Source: Planoprotostelium fungivorum
Lineage: Eukaryota; Evosea; Variosea; Cavosteliida; Cavosteliaceae
Length of the DNA: 64,000 nt
Assembly: GCA_003024175.1 (NCBI GenBank)
Contig: MDYQ01000051.1
Coordinates: 1 to 64,000, forward strand
Reading direction: 5' to 3'
In this document: positions 12,801 to 23,624 of the stretch, in pieces
Layout of the letters: each line of letters opens with the position of its first letter
Numbering within the stretch: position 1 is the first letter of the stretch
Position numbers and translations under genes: made by a program
Notes under the pieces: model-generated
Told to the model about the DNA's origin: nothing
The model's database searches: none
Seen by the model: the letters and a program-made list of their open reading frames with translations, nothing else

Positions 12801-14388
12801 GGTCTGGACGTATAGAACCCAGTCCAAGACGTATGCTCCCCCTCGAAGAAGGGAAAAAAGTCCCCTGCCAAGTGTCACTCGTCACACGTCATCTATCATC
12901 CTTCACCTTGGAAGACGTCCCATTCTAACCCGAGAGAGTGAACGGCTCGAATATAATCGGAGAAGAAGGCGTATCTGAATGTCATGTTGTAGGCTGGGTT
13001 ATTGTTGACGATTTGCATGAGACGATCCATGTTGTCGAAATCGACCACGGCGTGCTGATGAGAGAAGTCACCACCCCAGGTGATCAGTTGTAGATCGTGA
13101 CGGTACCAGTCTTGCTGTTTACGGATCACATCGACCTGCATGCGTTCAGACGAGCGATGATCATGGCGATGCGATCATCATCGTGATGACATCACGTGAC
13201 GATGGTGATGTTGATGATGATCTCGATCGATCGCTCACGCATTGATCTGCAATCTCGGTCATGTTCCTTCCTCTATCTAAATCATCAAAAGACATCTCAG
13301 CGGGAGGATAATAATGAGGGCTGAGCGTGTGAGTCCATATCTCGGTGTATCTATCAAAGTCAGACGGGCCAGCCACACGTAACTTCACCTTCCAAGAGAG
13401 GAAGAGCCTCTCCAAACGAATTCTAAACCCTTGTCTCTTTGCATCTGCTTCTTAACGTCCTCGGGTACTCGGTTGATACCGTGTGCAGAGAAACCCATCT
13501 GCGACCCTGGAAGGTTTGAGAGGGAATAAAATAGAATAAAACAGGATGAAGGAGGAATCACAGAGAGAAGCTGTGGCGGAGGAGTGGCCGAACGGGTCCA
13601 CGTGCCAAGATGATCCGGGGAGCATCCCTGGAAAATTCATCAGATACCAAATCGAGGTGATCGATGATGGAAGATGATGACGAATGAGATTCTCTTCTCA
13701 CCAAATGTGTCCTGCAGCCAACGATGACCTTCCGTCATCTGGTTGATCTGCTCGCTATAGACAGTGCACGCCTCATCGTTCATGGCGACTCCACCTGTTT
13801 CGACTCCATCAGCACCTCTCCATCTCTTTGTCACTCACCAACGTTGAACTCGAGTTGTCCTCTCTCGATGATCTTTCTCATCTTGTCCTTTGTAGCATCG
13901 TCTGCCTGCAACCACCAGTACCTGTCTCCATACTCAGATCTCTCGTTCCACGCGAACTTGGCGATGCATCGGACGTCACCTAAAGAATTGGACTTCGACT
14001 TGATTGTATTTTCTATCTACATTATTTCAGTTGATTCATCTCGTCAGATTCTCACCGGGATTGGCAGACAAGGCTTCGGTGGTCGTGTCGAGAATACTCT
14101 TCACCTGTTCAGATATTTTCAGTCATAAGTTAATTTCAGTGTGATGAGTCACCTCTTTCGTGAAGTAATCTTCCCAAGTCATAATCCATCCGACATCGTC
14201 TGTGTTGAATCAGTCCTGACGTTTGACTTGGGAATTACCGTGAGAGTGAGGAACAATGAACACCTCAATGTGGGGGGCACTGGATGAGATCAGAGAGGAG
14301 ATGGAAAGATGCGATACCATTGGACGTAGGTGAAAGACACTGCAACGAGAAGACAGAAGAGGATACCCCTAAGGCGATCGATCCTCAT
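9858..14388 (-). CDS. MAN2B1: Lysosomal alpha-mannosidase (GH38)
   Basis: This acid alpha-mannosidase removes mannose from N-glycans in the lysosome. The start is well fixed: a short first exon encodes a signal peptide (ATG at 14386-14388, hydrophobic core ILFCLLVAVSFTYV) and is spliced to the catalytic N-terminus. Splicing restores HSHDDVGWIMTWEDYF, which contains the GH38 zinc-binding HxHxD-type motif. Further on, SSWHVDPFGHS carries the Asp expected to act as nucleophile. Downstream lie LITWGGDFSHQHA, then DFFPFFEGEHTSWTGFYTSR, which resembles the lysosomal MAN2B1 branch rather than Golgi mannosidase II. C-terminal beta-sandwich segments follow (for example GGQLEVMVHRRC) and the protein ends at TAG, 9858-9860. 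About twenty short introns interrupt it, several rich in TGATCA-type simple sequence. It is oriented tail to tail with the gene before it. I see no break in the frame after splicing. Confidence 0.92.
10422..10446. repeat. GAT triplet microsatellite in an intron
   Basis: A run of about eight GAT units lies in an intron of the alpha-mannosidase gene. It is followed by related TGATCATG-type sequence. It is typical of the simple sequence filling many introns in this window. Confidence 0.8.
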
Positions 14389-15101
14389 GTCTGGATGATG
14401 TTCTTGTCCTTTCGTTTACACAACGACCCGTCAAATCGACAGTCTACACTTCTCCAAAATGAACACCTGGTCTTTGGCCAGAGATTCTCGGCTGCCTCCA
14501 TACCCATTGTGTTCACAATTTGGGCGTACCTCTGTTGAGAGGGAAATCATTTGACCAGAGTCCAAATGGACGTGGAGTGTGTCGCTTTACAACGCAACAA
14601 CACCACGTGATGATATCACATCACATCAGCATTGACGAAACGTGTTTATGCTACATCATGCAAAAGAAGAAGACAAAAGACAGAACAAGCTGCGAGTGCT
14701 TGTCTTGGGTAATGCGAACCCCCCAAAGAGAGGCTCTTTAGAGGACAGGTGATTCAAGTGAATCTAGTCCATTCTAAGTTCGTTTAGATACGAATGCACA
14801 GAGGGCTGGCTGTCACTACCACCAGAGATCCTCTTGTTAATATGTCAATATCTAGATCTTCGATCCCTTCTCGTCACGTTTCCTCTCGTCTGTAAATACT
14901 TTTATGATATCAGCACCCAATCAACATTGCTGAGGGAGAGAGTCTGGTGAGTCATGTGTAATCGGCTGTCCTTTTTGACACGAACAGGAATCGATTTTTA
15001 TCTCACGTAGACGGTAAACATTCACGTACGACGTCTAAATTGACTCATCTTCATCAGTTCCTCCAGAAAATTTCGTTCGACACTTTAGAGGCTGGCGACA
15101 C
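14389..15101. other. Intergenic region, no supported gene
   Basis: This is the upstream flank of the alpha-mannosidase gene on one side and of a small plus-strand gene on the other. The open frames here are short, lack splice-joined continuation and resemble no family I recognise. It probably holds the divergent promoters, but no single regulatory site stands out. Confidence 0.5.
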
Positions 15102-15563
15102 ATGATCGTCTCCTTTTTGAGACGGAGGAAGAGATGCAAGTTCTGCGACAAACCCTTCAATGAATTCTTCTACTCACGAGCTCGCGTCCCATGCACCGTC
15201 CAAGACAAGCAGTCCGGCTCCTCTTATAAATTCCACATCACCATCGGTGGGCGATGATTAAGAGGCGATGGTCATTGACGAACGACATCAGGACAATACG
15301 TCAACGACCACCCCTTCCGTTTAGACTGCAGTCGACCTTCTGAGAGCTTCAGAAGGTTGAGAAACTACCTCCAGAATGTCATCGGTATCCCCCATCAGAT
15401 CCATGCGAACACGAAATTTTTCGGAGGAGGCAACATCAGGTTCGATGATGATGACACACAAGTGACTTTATATGACGAGTGGTCCATTACGGAGTACTTG
15501 AGGGTCTTGTATTTTGTGGTGAGGGACGACCAGTCACACACGAAGAGGATGATAAAGACATGA
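15102..15563 (+). CDS. Small unrecognised protein with CxxC motif, two exons
   Basis: I do not recognise this protein. Two exons join in frame across a 41-42 nt intron beginning GTGGGC at about 15247 and ending CAG at 15288. The product is about 139 residues. Exon 1 starts at ATG 15102 and encodes a basic N-terminus with one CKFCDK (CxxC) pair and a second isolated Cys. It runs into SSYKFHITI, which continues in exon 2 as GQYVNDHPFRLDC. The second half (residues ~50-125) has alternating hydrophobic strands, a helix-like segment SFRRLRNYLQNVIGI and the acidic turn FDDDDTQVTLYDEW. That order could suit a beta-grasp (ubiquitin/PB1-like) fold, which is an inference only. Support for a real gene is the clean splice and the coding-like composition. 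The start could lie further upstream. Confidence 0.5.
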
Positions 15564-15760
15564 ACGTGTTCCATTCTCTCTTCGTATTCACTGTTGATCG
15601 GTGTTATCATTCGAATGTATTCAGTAGGCAACTATTATTTGAATGGTTCCTTATCATTTAGATACATTTACCGGCCTGCATCACAATTGTCCTTATCAAA
15701 TTGACCCTCTATTGATAATAAAATGATACTAAGCCTCTTCCACCCTCCTGTTCTTCGTGT
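15564..15760. other. Short spacer, AT-rich, no gene seen
   Basis: This spacer lies between the small gene and a kinase remnant. It contains several ATAAA-like stretches that could serve as polyadenylation signals for the upstream gene. Nothing else is supported. Confidence 0.4.
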
Positions 15761-16420
15761 CGTGTGATGATGTCGCCGGGAGCTTCCTCTTCCCTTGTCC
15801 GGATGTGTTTCAGATCTCGTGTGTCTGTGGTAAAACTGAGCATCTTACTTCGCGCAATCCTGTTGGAAAAGTACCAATGGAGGCGCTGATCAGTTGGAGG
15901 AAAACTTTGCCGAGATCATCAACATGCTGATCTCACGTTTCAAGATCAACACGAACGAAGGAGAGGCAACGAGTCAGTGGAAGAAGAGAAATCTATCAGA
16001 ATACAAGATGATAGATTACATGCAGCGTACAGCGTTGCGAGAGCGTGATCATAACGGAAACCGCGTGAGTCTTCCATCGAGTGAAACCGATTGACGATGA
16101 TGCAGTTTGTGATCAAATCCATCAAGAGGAAGAGACTGCCATGTGTCTGTCCTCCATGAGACAAGTGGAGTTAGTAAGGAATCTGTCACATCCGAATGTA
16201 CTCAAGCTCATCGAAGCCATTCAGACACCCAGTCACTACCACTTGGTCGCAGAGTTTGTGCAATCCAACAGAGACGTGAAGCCGGCAAACATCGTGGTGA
16301 GTCATGGCGTTGACGATCGTGGTGGTCACCACCGAGATCACCTATCTGACAACTCTACAGGTGGGAAATGAACGAGATATTCTGACAAAGAGAGTAGATC
16401 TGTAGATCGTTCACCGTGTC
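15761..16420 (+). pseudogene. Broken protein-kinase copy A
   Basis: This is a remnant of a Ser/Thr-kinase-like gene. A possible first exon near 15767 and an exon at about 15894-16064 encode a degenerate N-lobe (EYKMIDYMQRTALRERDHNG). Splicing reaches FVIKSIKRKR, which carries the expected ATP-anchoring Lys. The frame is then lost by a shift before RNLSHPNVLKLIEAIQTP (16180-16231). After LVAEFVQ the sequence jumps straight to RDVKPANIV, so the stretch holding the hinge, helix E and the catalytic-loop His is missing (about 130 bp compared with copy B at 17772-18207). No activation segment or C-lobe follows. It is almost identical to copy B over about 60 bp (16203-16262), so the duplication looks recent. 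It is unlikely to be an active kinase. Confidence 0.7.
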
Positions 16421-16760
16421 GGAATTTGGTGATGGAGAAGTGCTTGCTTGTGTATTCAGCCGGAAATGACGATTGACCACTCTGCAGTAACTGTTGGAGA
16501 AACCCTCTCTCTCTGCTTCCGCCATGAGACCACTGTGAGGGCACTCTGCCACGGTGATTCTAAGAGACGGAGTAAAGTTGTAACTCCGTTTCACATGAAT
16601 GGTATTCCTGCGTGATCGTGCCCCCACTATCACTTGATCATCAGGTCAAGAGATGACTCGCTTTTGTTCGCTGAAACCAAGGGAAAAAACAAGATGAGTT
16701 ACATACCTTGAAGCTATAGACGTGCGGCGTGACAACACCGCTTCTCCTGACTCTAACCGT

Positions 16761-16928
16761 CCATCTGTGGAGATCACATTTCGAGCCTCCAAATCTCGAA
16801 AACGAGTGATATCTTTCTTACGATATCGCTATAAATTTCGTTTGAAACGAAAAATAACCCAGCCCTGTGCTCGTTTTCGAGAGACCTCATCATCCATCTG
16901 TGGAGATCGCATTTCGAGCCTCCAAATC
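16761..16928. repeat. MITE-like inverted-repeat element between direct repeats
   Basis: A segment of about 89 bp at 16794-16882 is bounded by perfect 13-bp inverted repeats (TCTCGAAAACGAG and its complement). Its centre contains a second small palindrome, TTTCGTTTGAAACGAAA. Outside it lie 35-bp direct repeats differing at one base (16761-16795 and 16894-16928). The inverted repeat is seen directly. That it is a mobile element is an inference, since flanking repeats of 35 bp are longer than usual target-site duplications. Confidence 0.45.
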
Positions 16929-17155
16929 GGTCTTTCTCTTTTTCTAGACGTGGCTGTCTCATTTTTTAACTCCATCACAGATCTCATCCATAGGAAGAGA
17001 TTCTCCCGTCGCCCATCACAGCCACCTCAAATATTCCACAGGTAAAATTGTATGGTCGGATCGAACGCTTGGCTTCTTATTCTTCGAGACGTCGGCTTTG
17101 GTTCCTCTTTCACATCTTCTGACTTCGTTTATAGATCCCAAGTGGTAAGATTAAC

Positions 17156-17723
17156 ATGGTTCAGGAGATCACTCTCGACAACTTTAAGGCTCTCTTTCCT
17201 GATGTCAATCAAGTGAAGGCTGCTGTCACTCAAGCAAACGTAGAAGCTATTCTAGACGATCCCACTCATTTCAATATAAACACTATCAAGAAAGCTAATG
17301 TTCTTGGACAACTGCAAGAGGAAGGATGGTTCTCCGCTCAGATCGCCCCCACTGGTGAGTCTCAATTTTCTTTATTCTCTATTATCTATACAAAAGTGTG
17401 ATTGGGGACAATCGAGCTGAAATGAACAGTTTCAAATAAACAGAGACAGATCGATGAATTAAGAGAGGCTCTCAATCGGGTCATAGAAGGTATTTGTCAT
17501 TCGTCGAAACACAATCCAATTGCGTGAAGCCAGATCTCAAAGACCAGAGAGCCGGGGCGTAAACAGAGATGAGCGAACCACTTCTCAGTCAGAGAACCGA
17601 CAAAGTTGCTACACTGCGAACAGATCAACCTTCGAGAAAATAGTAGCATTCCTCTCGATCGCCCTGTCCTTCGCAGTCGGCGTGGTTTTGGGAGTGGTTG
17701 GGACGGCAACGTGCATTCATTAA
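17156..17723 (+). CDS. Small predicted tail-anchored protein
   Basis: I do not recognise the family. Three exons are likely. The first (ATG 17156) encodes a soluble helical region (EITLDNFKALFPDVNQVKAA onward). It splices after IAPT into a short coiled stretch (KQRQIDELREALNRVIE). The last intron has two plausible acceptors a few bases apart. One (AG at about 17564-17565 in the downstream frame would be missed) ends quickly as LKDQRAGA with TAA at 17560-17562. The other keeps an open frame of about 60 codons that ends with a strongly hydrophobic segment (IVAFLSIALSFAVGVVLGVV) and a four- to eight-residue tail. That second form looks like a C-tail-anchored membrane protein, as found on the ER or mitochondria. 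I favour it because the open frame and hydrophobic end are unlikely by chance. It sits between the two broken kinase copies. Confidence 0.55.
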
Positions 17724-17771
17724 CAAATCATAAATAAAACAGTATCATGTATATAGTAGAGAGGACTGCTG

Positions 17772-18207
17772 TTGTGTTTTGAGCGAGATCTCATCTTCAC
17801 GATCAAGCTCATCGAAGCCATTCAGACACCCTGTCACCACCACTTGGTCGCAGAGTTTGTGCAGGGAGTCACGCTGGAGAGATACATCGAGGAGAGAGGG
17901 TCGACGATGAGGCAGAACGAAGTCAAGTGTCTGTTCAATCAATTGGCAGAGGGACTGGCGTACTGTCACAAGAGAGGTGTCAGCCACAGAGACGTGAAGC
18001 CGGTGACATCATGAGACTTACATCCATCAGCTGACCGGTGAGCCACCCTTCTCTGACGTAGATGTCATCATGAAGGGTAAGGTGGACTTGTCTGAGGTGG
18101 TGACGATGGAGGCCAGGGACATATTGAGCAAGTTACTGTCTGTGGATCGAAGGGGTCGAATGACTCTGACAGAGTATTTGAAGACACAGTGGTCACAGGG
18201 AGGTTGA
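17772..18207 (+). pseudogene. Broken protein-kinase copy B
   Basis: This kinase-like fragment shares KLIEAIQTP.H.HLVAEFVQ with copy A at 16203-16262. It keeps the part copy A lacks: TLERYIEERG, the helix CLFNQLAEGLAYCHKRG and the loop VSHRDVKP. It then loses the whole activation segment (the DFG and APE motifs) and resumes at LTGEPPFSDVDVIMKGKVDL, continuing to a normal-looking C-lobe end (ARDILSKLLSVDRRGRMTL) and TGA at 18205-18207. It has no N-lobe or ATP-binding loop. Sequence style suggests a CAMK/SNF1-like Ser/Thr kinase parent. The two copies have complementary deletions, so neither can make a working kinase, and an intact parent presumably exists elsewhere. Confidence 0.7.
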
Positions 18208-18618
18208 ATCGAATCAATTGGATGATCTCATGTGTGAGTAGGTACATATACGTTGAATGTAGTCCAACCTCTCCTAGTGATGGACACACCCCACATCGTG
18301 GAGTGTTGAATGAGTCACAGTGGTTGACGACAGAAGACATGCGAAGTCAACACCGAGAGTTGTAGATCGCTCGTGTGTCATCCCGTACAAATTACGGGAA
18401 TTCTTTGCAGCAGTCTACAATGAGACTATCTCATCACCGACAGCGCTCGTCATCATCATCATCACCGACAGCAACCGTCATCACGCATGGAAGACACGAT
18501 AAAGACAAACGACTTCGAGTCGTTCGTATGTAGAGGACGGACTTCTCTTCCGTCAGACTCATTTAAAAGAACTACATATCTACATTCAACCATCCTCATA
18601 GAATCACCCTCTATCACT
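18208..18618. other. Intergenic region, no gene seen
   Basis: This lies downstream of the kinase remnant and of the minus-strand beta-galactosidase, whose stop is at 18619. It contains CATCATCA-type simple sequence near 18450 and no open frame that I can support. Confidence 0.45.
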
Positions 18619-21290
18619 TTATCTCTTCAAACGATTTCCCTCTGGTAAGATGTACTCTCTCTCCTTCACTGGAAGTATGGGCACTGCCGTGGGGCCCAGA
18701 TTGCCTTCCGCCATCAGTGACACGACGGTTCGATTCGTGGCGTCTAATTCGAGGACGACGAGACGGTTGAGGCCGGTCTTTAAGAAGGGAGAGGGGATGT
18801 AGAGTCTCTCTTGAGGTCCCACGTTCCAATATCTACCTGTTTGGATGTCAGTTTGTGATGGTCGATGGCTTCGATTGCATGATCGATCGATTGATGAATC
18901 AGATGATGAGACATATGATGAGACAGATGATGATGAGACAGATGATGATGAGACAAATGATGATGAAACAGATGACAACAGAGTTGATCATGGCATGATG
19001 ATGATGTCTCACCGATATTGTTTCCGTTGACCCACATGAACCCCTTCGTCCAATTTGCAAACGAAGCGAACGTATCGAGAGGTGTATCCACAACTTCAAA
19101 CGTTCCTTCATAGAAGACCGGACGGTGTCTCACATCCTGCACTACCTACCCCTCGTCACTACAACGATCACGTGATCACGGTCACGTGACCGTCAACGTG
19201 CGTAATAGAATGACTCACCCCTTTGGTGAATGGTATGGTGGAAATGTCTGAGAAGTCAAACGACCAAGAGTCCCAGTGGTAAATGTTTTTTCCATTGTAC
19301 TGTAAGCTGTCGACGATTCCCTTGTATTCACTCGATATCGCGTGACCCGTATTGATTCTGCCTGGGAAGATTTGAGTCATCTACAACGTTGTAGATGGAT
19401 TACCCATGTTTTCCACGAAGAGGTCGAGGGTGGATCCGATGGCGGTGACGTTCATTTTGAACTTGTTGAGGTTCCCGTTGTTTCGAAAGTAGGTTCCAAT
19501 GAAATTTCCGTCTTGGTAGAAGTGAGCCCTGTGATCATCTTCAGTCACACCATCATCGCACTCATGATGATTGTGATCATGATGACGAATGCATTTTGAT
19601 GATCATGATCGGTGATCATCATCATCTTGATGCTGACATCTTCATTCTCTTCTCACCTATCGTGTAACGTGTTCACTTGTATACTATCTTTCTGAGGTCC
19701 GGGCACCCTCGCTCGGTACAGTATGAATCCATTATTCTGTCCGAAATATTCCATCGGTTTTGGCGCCACCGTCTTCCTATTCCTCCTGCCCCAGATAGAC
19801 AATCGATCCATGGTATCCACGTCATCAAAGTCCATCACGTATGATGACGTCATGATGACGTCACCATAGTGACCCTTGAGCTTAGCCGGGGGAAGCTGCG
19901 GCAGATCTTGTGGAAATACACTCAAGATGGAATTTTTAAAGGCTTCAAACTTGTACGTCGGGTCGCCCGACTCGTTCAGTGCACCTGCACTGGTATCAGA
20001 AATTTCGCGGAAATTTCACGGGTACCGTCGTAGTCGTAGCTGGTCGTGATGGTGAAGCCGGCCGTGTAGTCGAAGTTTGTACCGCCGTGGTACATGTACA
20101 ACGATATGGAAATATTTCTAGAGAGAAGCCACTGAATATTCGCCGCTTCCTGCGTTCCGTTCGTTGTAGAATGAGACGGGTTTCCCTGGGCCCTCTATAT
20201 CAGCACCGACACCGCACAAAATCCTCACCCAGTAATCGAACCACCCGTCCCACATTTCAGACACCAAAATGGGACCACTGCTCTGTCTCTCTCTCAACCA
20301 GTTGATTCCATCTTGTGGTGGTGCACTAGCAGCCATGTTGACAGAGCGTAAGAGAGAAGGTAGACCGCCGCCCACCCAAGTTGAATCGTAGTTACTGTAA
20401 GAGTCAGATACCACGTTCGAAATCGAGAGGACTCACGGGTCACACTGGAAGAAGATGACATCACGGATGTTTCTCTCTATAAATTGTTGAAGGAGGGCTT
20501 CTTGGTATTCTAAATCGGTGCCCCACCAGCCATATTCGTTTTCGATCTGAAACCGTGTGAGTCGTTTGATTTTATTTTGTTTTATTTGGGTTCGGCTCAC
20601 CTGGATGGCGATGATGTTCCCACCCTCACTGTACAGTAAGGGCTTCAGTTTTGGCGCCAAAACGTCCATGAAGGTTGCATAGTAAGAGAGGTAGGCCGGA
20701 TCTGATGACCTCAGCTCTAATCCCCTGCAAGATGATGAGAATGGCTTTGTCTGTGTGCGACTCACGTGACGTTCAATAACCAGGCGGGGAGACCTCCCAT
20801 CTCGAACTCTGTATCACAAATGAGTCTCTGATGATGTCATAATGCACGATGGATTCACCGGCACAAATGTAAGGACTGGTCCTCAAGATGACGTTCAATC
20901 CTGCCTTCTGGGCGACGAGAAGGAAACGTAAGAGGTCCAGACGACCTTCAAAGTTATATTGTCCGGGTTGTGGGTTATGCAAGTTCCATGGGACATAAGT
21001 CGTAATCTGATGGAAATGAGGAGAGGTGATGGAGGATGGACTCACAGTGTTGAGACCTCCTGCTCTCATTTTCAGTAGACGGTCGGGCCATAATGCCTGG
21101 GGGATTCGAAAATAATGGACAGAACCTGTGGACTGTGTCAGAAAGTGATGCAAAGACATCACGACGCACCAGAGATGATGACGTATGGTTCTCCATCCTT
21201 CACAAAAGAATCTCCAGAAATGACGAAGCTCCTATCAGCGAAGATGGATAAGAATATACAAGAAAGGAGTATGAGCCGAAGTGTCCCCAT
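18619..21290 (-). CDS. glb1: Beta-galactosidase (GH35)
   Basis: This enzyme removes terminal beta-linked galactose from glycans and is normally lysosomal or secreted. The start is set by a signal peptide at ATG 21288-21290 (core [15 protein letters not shown]). The first splice then restores [19 protein letters not shown], the conserved N-terminal strand of GH35. GH35 motifs follow in order: [20 protein letters not shown], the [11 protein letters not shown] segment, and IENEYGWWG, which contains the acid/base Glu of the family (IENEYG). Beyond the TIM barrel, a jelly-roll C-terminal part runs to EGNRLKR and TAA at 18619. About ten introns interrupt it. One holds a perfect 18-bp palindrome (19379-19396) and another a long GATGAGACA repeat. 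The frame is intact after splicing. Together with the GH38 mannosidase it suggests a well-equipped phagolysosome. Confidence 0.92.
18896..18975. repeat. GATGAGACA-type tandem repeat in intron
   Basis: Five to six imperfect units of a 15-18 bp GATGATGAGACA-like repeat lie in an intron of the beta-galactosidase gene. Unit boundaries are blurred by single-base changes. Confidence 0.7.
19379..19396. repeat. Perfect 18-bp palindrome ATCTACAACGTTGTAGAT
   Basis: An intron of the beta-galactosidase gene contains this exact palindrome. It is the clearest member of a motif that recurs, with small changes, in introns of several unrelated genes here (33719, 40621, 46004, 48038) and in exons or flanks (46893, 63742). 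Confidence 0.75.
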
Positions 21291-21396
21291 TGTTGTCGGT
21301 GGGGTGTTGTGCGTGTTATGGTACGTCAGCTGTTTTACACACCACCAAACAACGAACCTTCAGCAGCAATAATTGCAGACATTTCATTGAATCACC

Positions 21397-23555
21397 ATGG
21401 AACTCAGCGATCTCCAACAACAGTACACGTCCGTATTAGTCGCTCTGAGAGGTGACCCCAGCAATGCGGAGATGAAGACCTTGTTGAATGATTTGGGAGA
21501 GCTGATCACACTGTCGGGAGGAGATCTACCGGTCTTGGAAGAAGAAGAGGAAGAAGCACCGAGAGAAGAGGAAGATGCGTCGAAAGAAGAGGAGGATTTC
21601 GATGACATGTTCTCCACGGCAGAAGAACCTCAACAAAAGAAACAGAAAACGGGGGGAGTGGTAATGAAGGACACTATCGTCCCAGAAGTTCACGTGGACG
21701 TTCAGAACATCACCAATTACCGCACCCTTAATCGGTATGGACCCATTTCATCTGCCATCTCAACTTTGAACACAGATTCGACGACCTCAAAGGATATCCA
21801 CAATTAGTTAACAACTTGCGAAACTGTGGGTTCACTTACCCATCCACTGTACAAAAACATTCCATTCCCATTCTCCTGGATCACCGACGAGACATCATGG
21901 CCTGCGCCCAGACAGGTGTCTCTTGAGAACCATCTTTCATCTTCAACACGAACACATCATGTCTACATCGGTGCATGTGCATTACGGTATCCTTCGCTTA
22001 CGTGCCTCCCCAACACAGGCAGTGGAAAGACTCTCGCTTTTCTCGTTCCCATCATCGCAGCTCTCACCACCGACGCCAAACTGGGCAAGTTAAAGAGGCC
22101 GATGAGCTATCACAAGAGTTTTCCTCTGGCACTCGTACTGGCTCCTACGAGAGAACTCGTCATCCAGATCCAAGAAGAAGCAGAGAAGGTGATCGTCCCT
22201 CACTTTTTGTAATGTGATACGATGATTCATCTTGTCATCAGATCACAAACGAGACGGGTTACAACAGCATTGCCATCTACGGAGGCGCAGACAAACACAA
22301 ACAGAAGACCGAACTCATCACTCACGGCTGCGATGTTCTCATCGCCACACCCGGACGATTGGTGGATCTGCTCGAATCACAGAAGATTGGCCTCAACTCT
22401 TTACGTTTCTTCGTTTTAGACGAAGCCGATAGAATGTTAGACATGGGCTTCGAGAAGGACATCAAGAAGATCACGGGTAGACAAGACTTTCCAAAGGATC
22501 CAAATCGAACGGTGCAGCCGGAGACCTCTTGGCAGAAGTCATCTCTCAATCCAAATGCACAGAAGAAGAAGGTGAGGTCATTTTATTTCATTTTATTTTC
22601 TCAACGAAAAAATCATCATGGAGATGAGATCATCACAGAACATGATCTCGAATTTTAAGATGCACCATCTATATCTCTTTCATCTACGATGTCAATGTCT
22701 ATACGTTCGCCGACGGTAACCCAGGAAACGAGAGGAGACAGAGAAATACAGACCATCATGTTCTCCGCCACCTTTCCAAAGGAGATAAGGAGGCTCGCCT
22801 CCGAGTATTTGGACGATTACGTCTTCTTACGTATCGGTACGTCGGGCGGTACGTCCACCAGCATCCGTCAGAATTTCATCTATCTGGATGAGAGTGATAA
22901 GCAGAAGACAGTCGTGGAACAACTGAAGACGATGCAGGGGCTCGTGTTGGGTGACGACCTCTAAATCGATAGACCGTCTAGAAAGTTGACGTGTCGCAGT
23001 TTTCGCGGGAACGAAAAAATCTGCCGATGCGCTGGCGTGGTGGCTGCACGATAGAAAGTTTGCATCTACAACGATCCACGGAGATTTAGACCAGAGGGAG
23101 AGGGAGACTGCATTAGAGTCTTTTCGAACCGGTAAGACACCCATACTCGTGGCCACGGACGTCGCAGGTATTTATTCTATTTTATTGTTTCGTACTACAC
23201 CTTTCGGTCCCAAAAAGAATGAGAAGTAATCGTCTCGGGATATTTTATTTCGTTTTATTTGGGACTCAATGGTTCAGCGCGTGGACTCGATATCGAGAAC
23301 GTTGGTCACGTGATCAACTACGACCTACCCACCAACATCGAAGATTACGTACACAGAATTGGGAGAACTGGCAGGGCGGGAAAACAAGGCCACGCCGTTA
23401 GCTTCTTCTCTTCTAAAAATAGCAACATGGCCAGACACCTCGTCAAGCAGCTTCAGAAGAGTGGACAGGAGGTGAAGAAATCTCGTGGAAATCTCGTCTG
23501 ACGTGTACAGATACCTCAGTGGATGAGCAATATGACCGCGGGAAATACGGATTGA
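21397..23555 (+). CDS. DEAD-box RNA helicase, Ded1/DDX3-like
   Basis: This is an ATP-dependent RNA helicase. After splicing, the core begins with the Q-motif region ([20 protein letters not shown], then [11 protein letters not shown]), followed by MACAQTGSGKT (motif I), APTREL (Ia), [10 protein letters not shown] (Ib), [13 protein letters not shown] (II, DEAD), MFSATFP (III), [13 protein letters not shown] (IV), VATDVAARGLDI (V) and [10 protein letters not shown] (VI). The best end is splicing from about 23480 into a last exon reading [14 protein letters not shown] at 23553-23555. That matches the usual Ded1 tail better than reading through to 23501. The N-terminus is unusual: instead of the usual RGG/YN-rich arm, residues 1-45 form a helix-rich block resembling the N-terminus of SMNDC1/SPF30, followed by a Glu-rich stretch and a KQKK basic patch that could be a nuclear signal. 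Convergent with the next gene, with 69 bp between stops. Confidence 0.88.
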
Positions 23556-23624
23556 TAAACATTTATTTCATTTTATTTCCCCCTCTCGCGAGAGAAAGAC
23601 AATAGAAGGACACCGAACGTTTAT

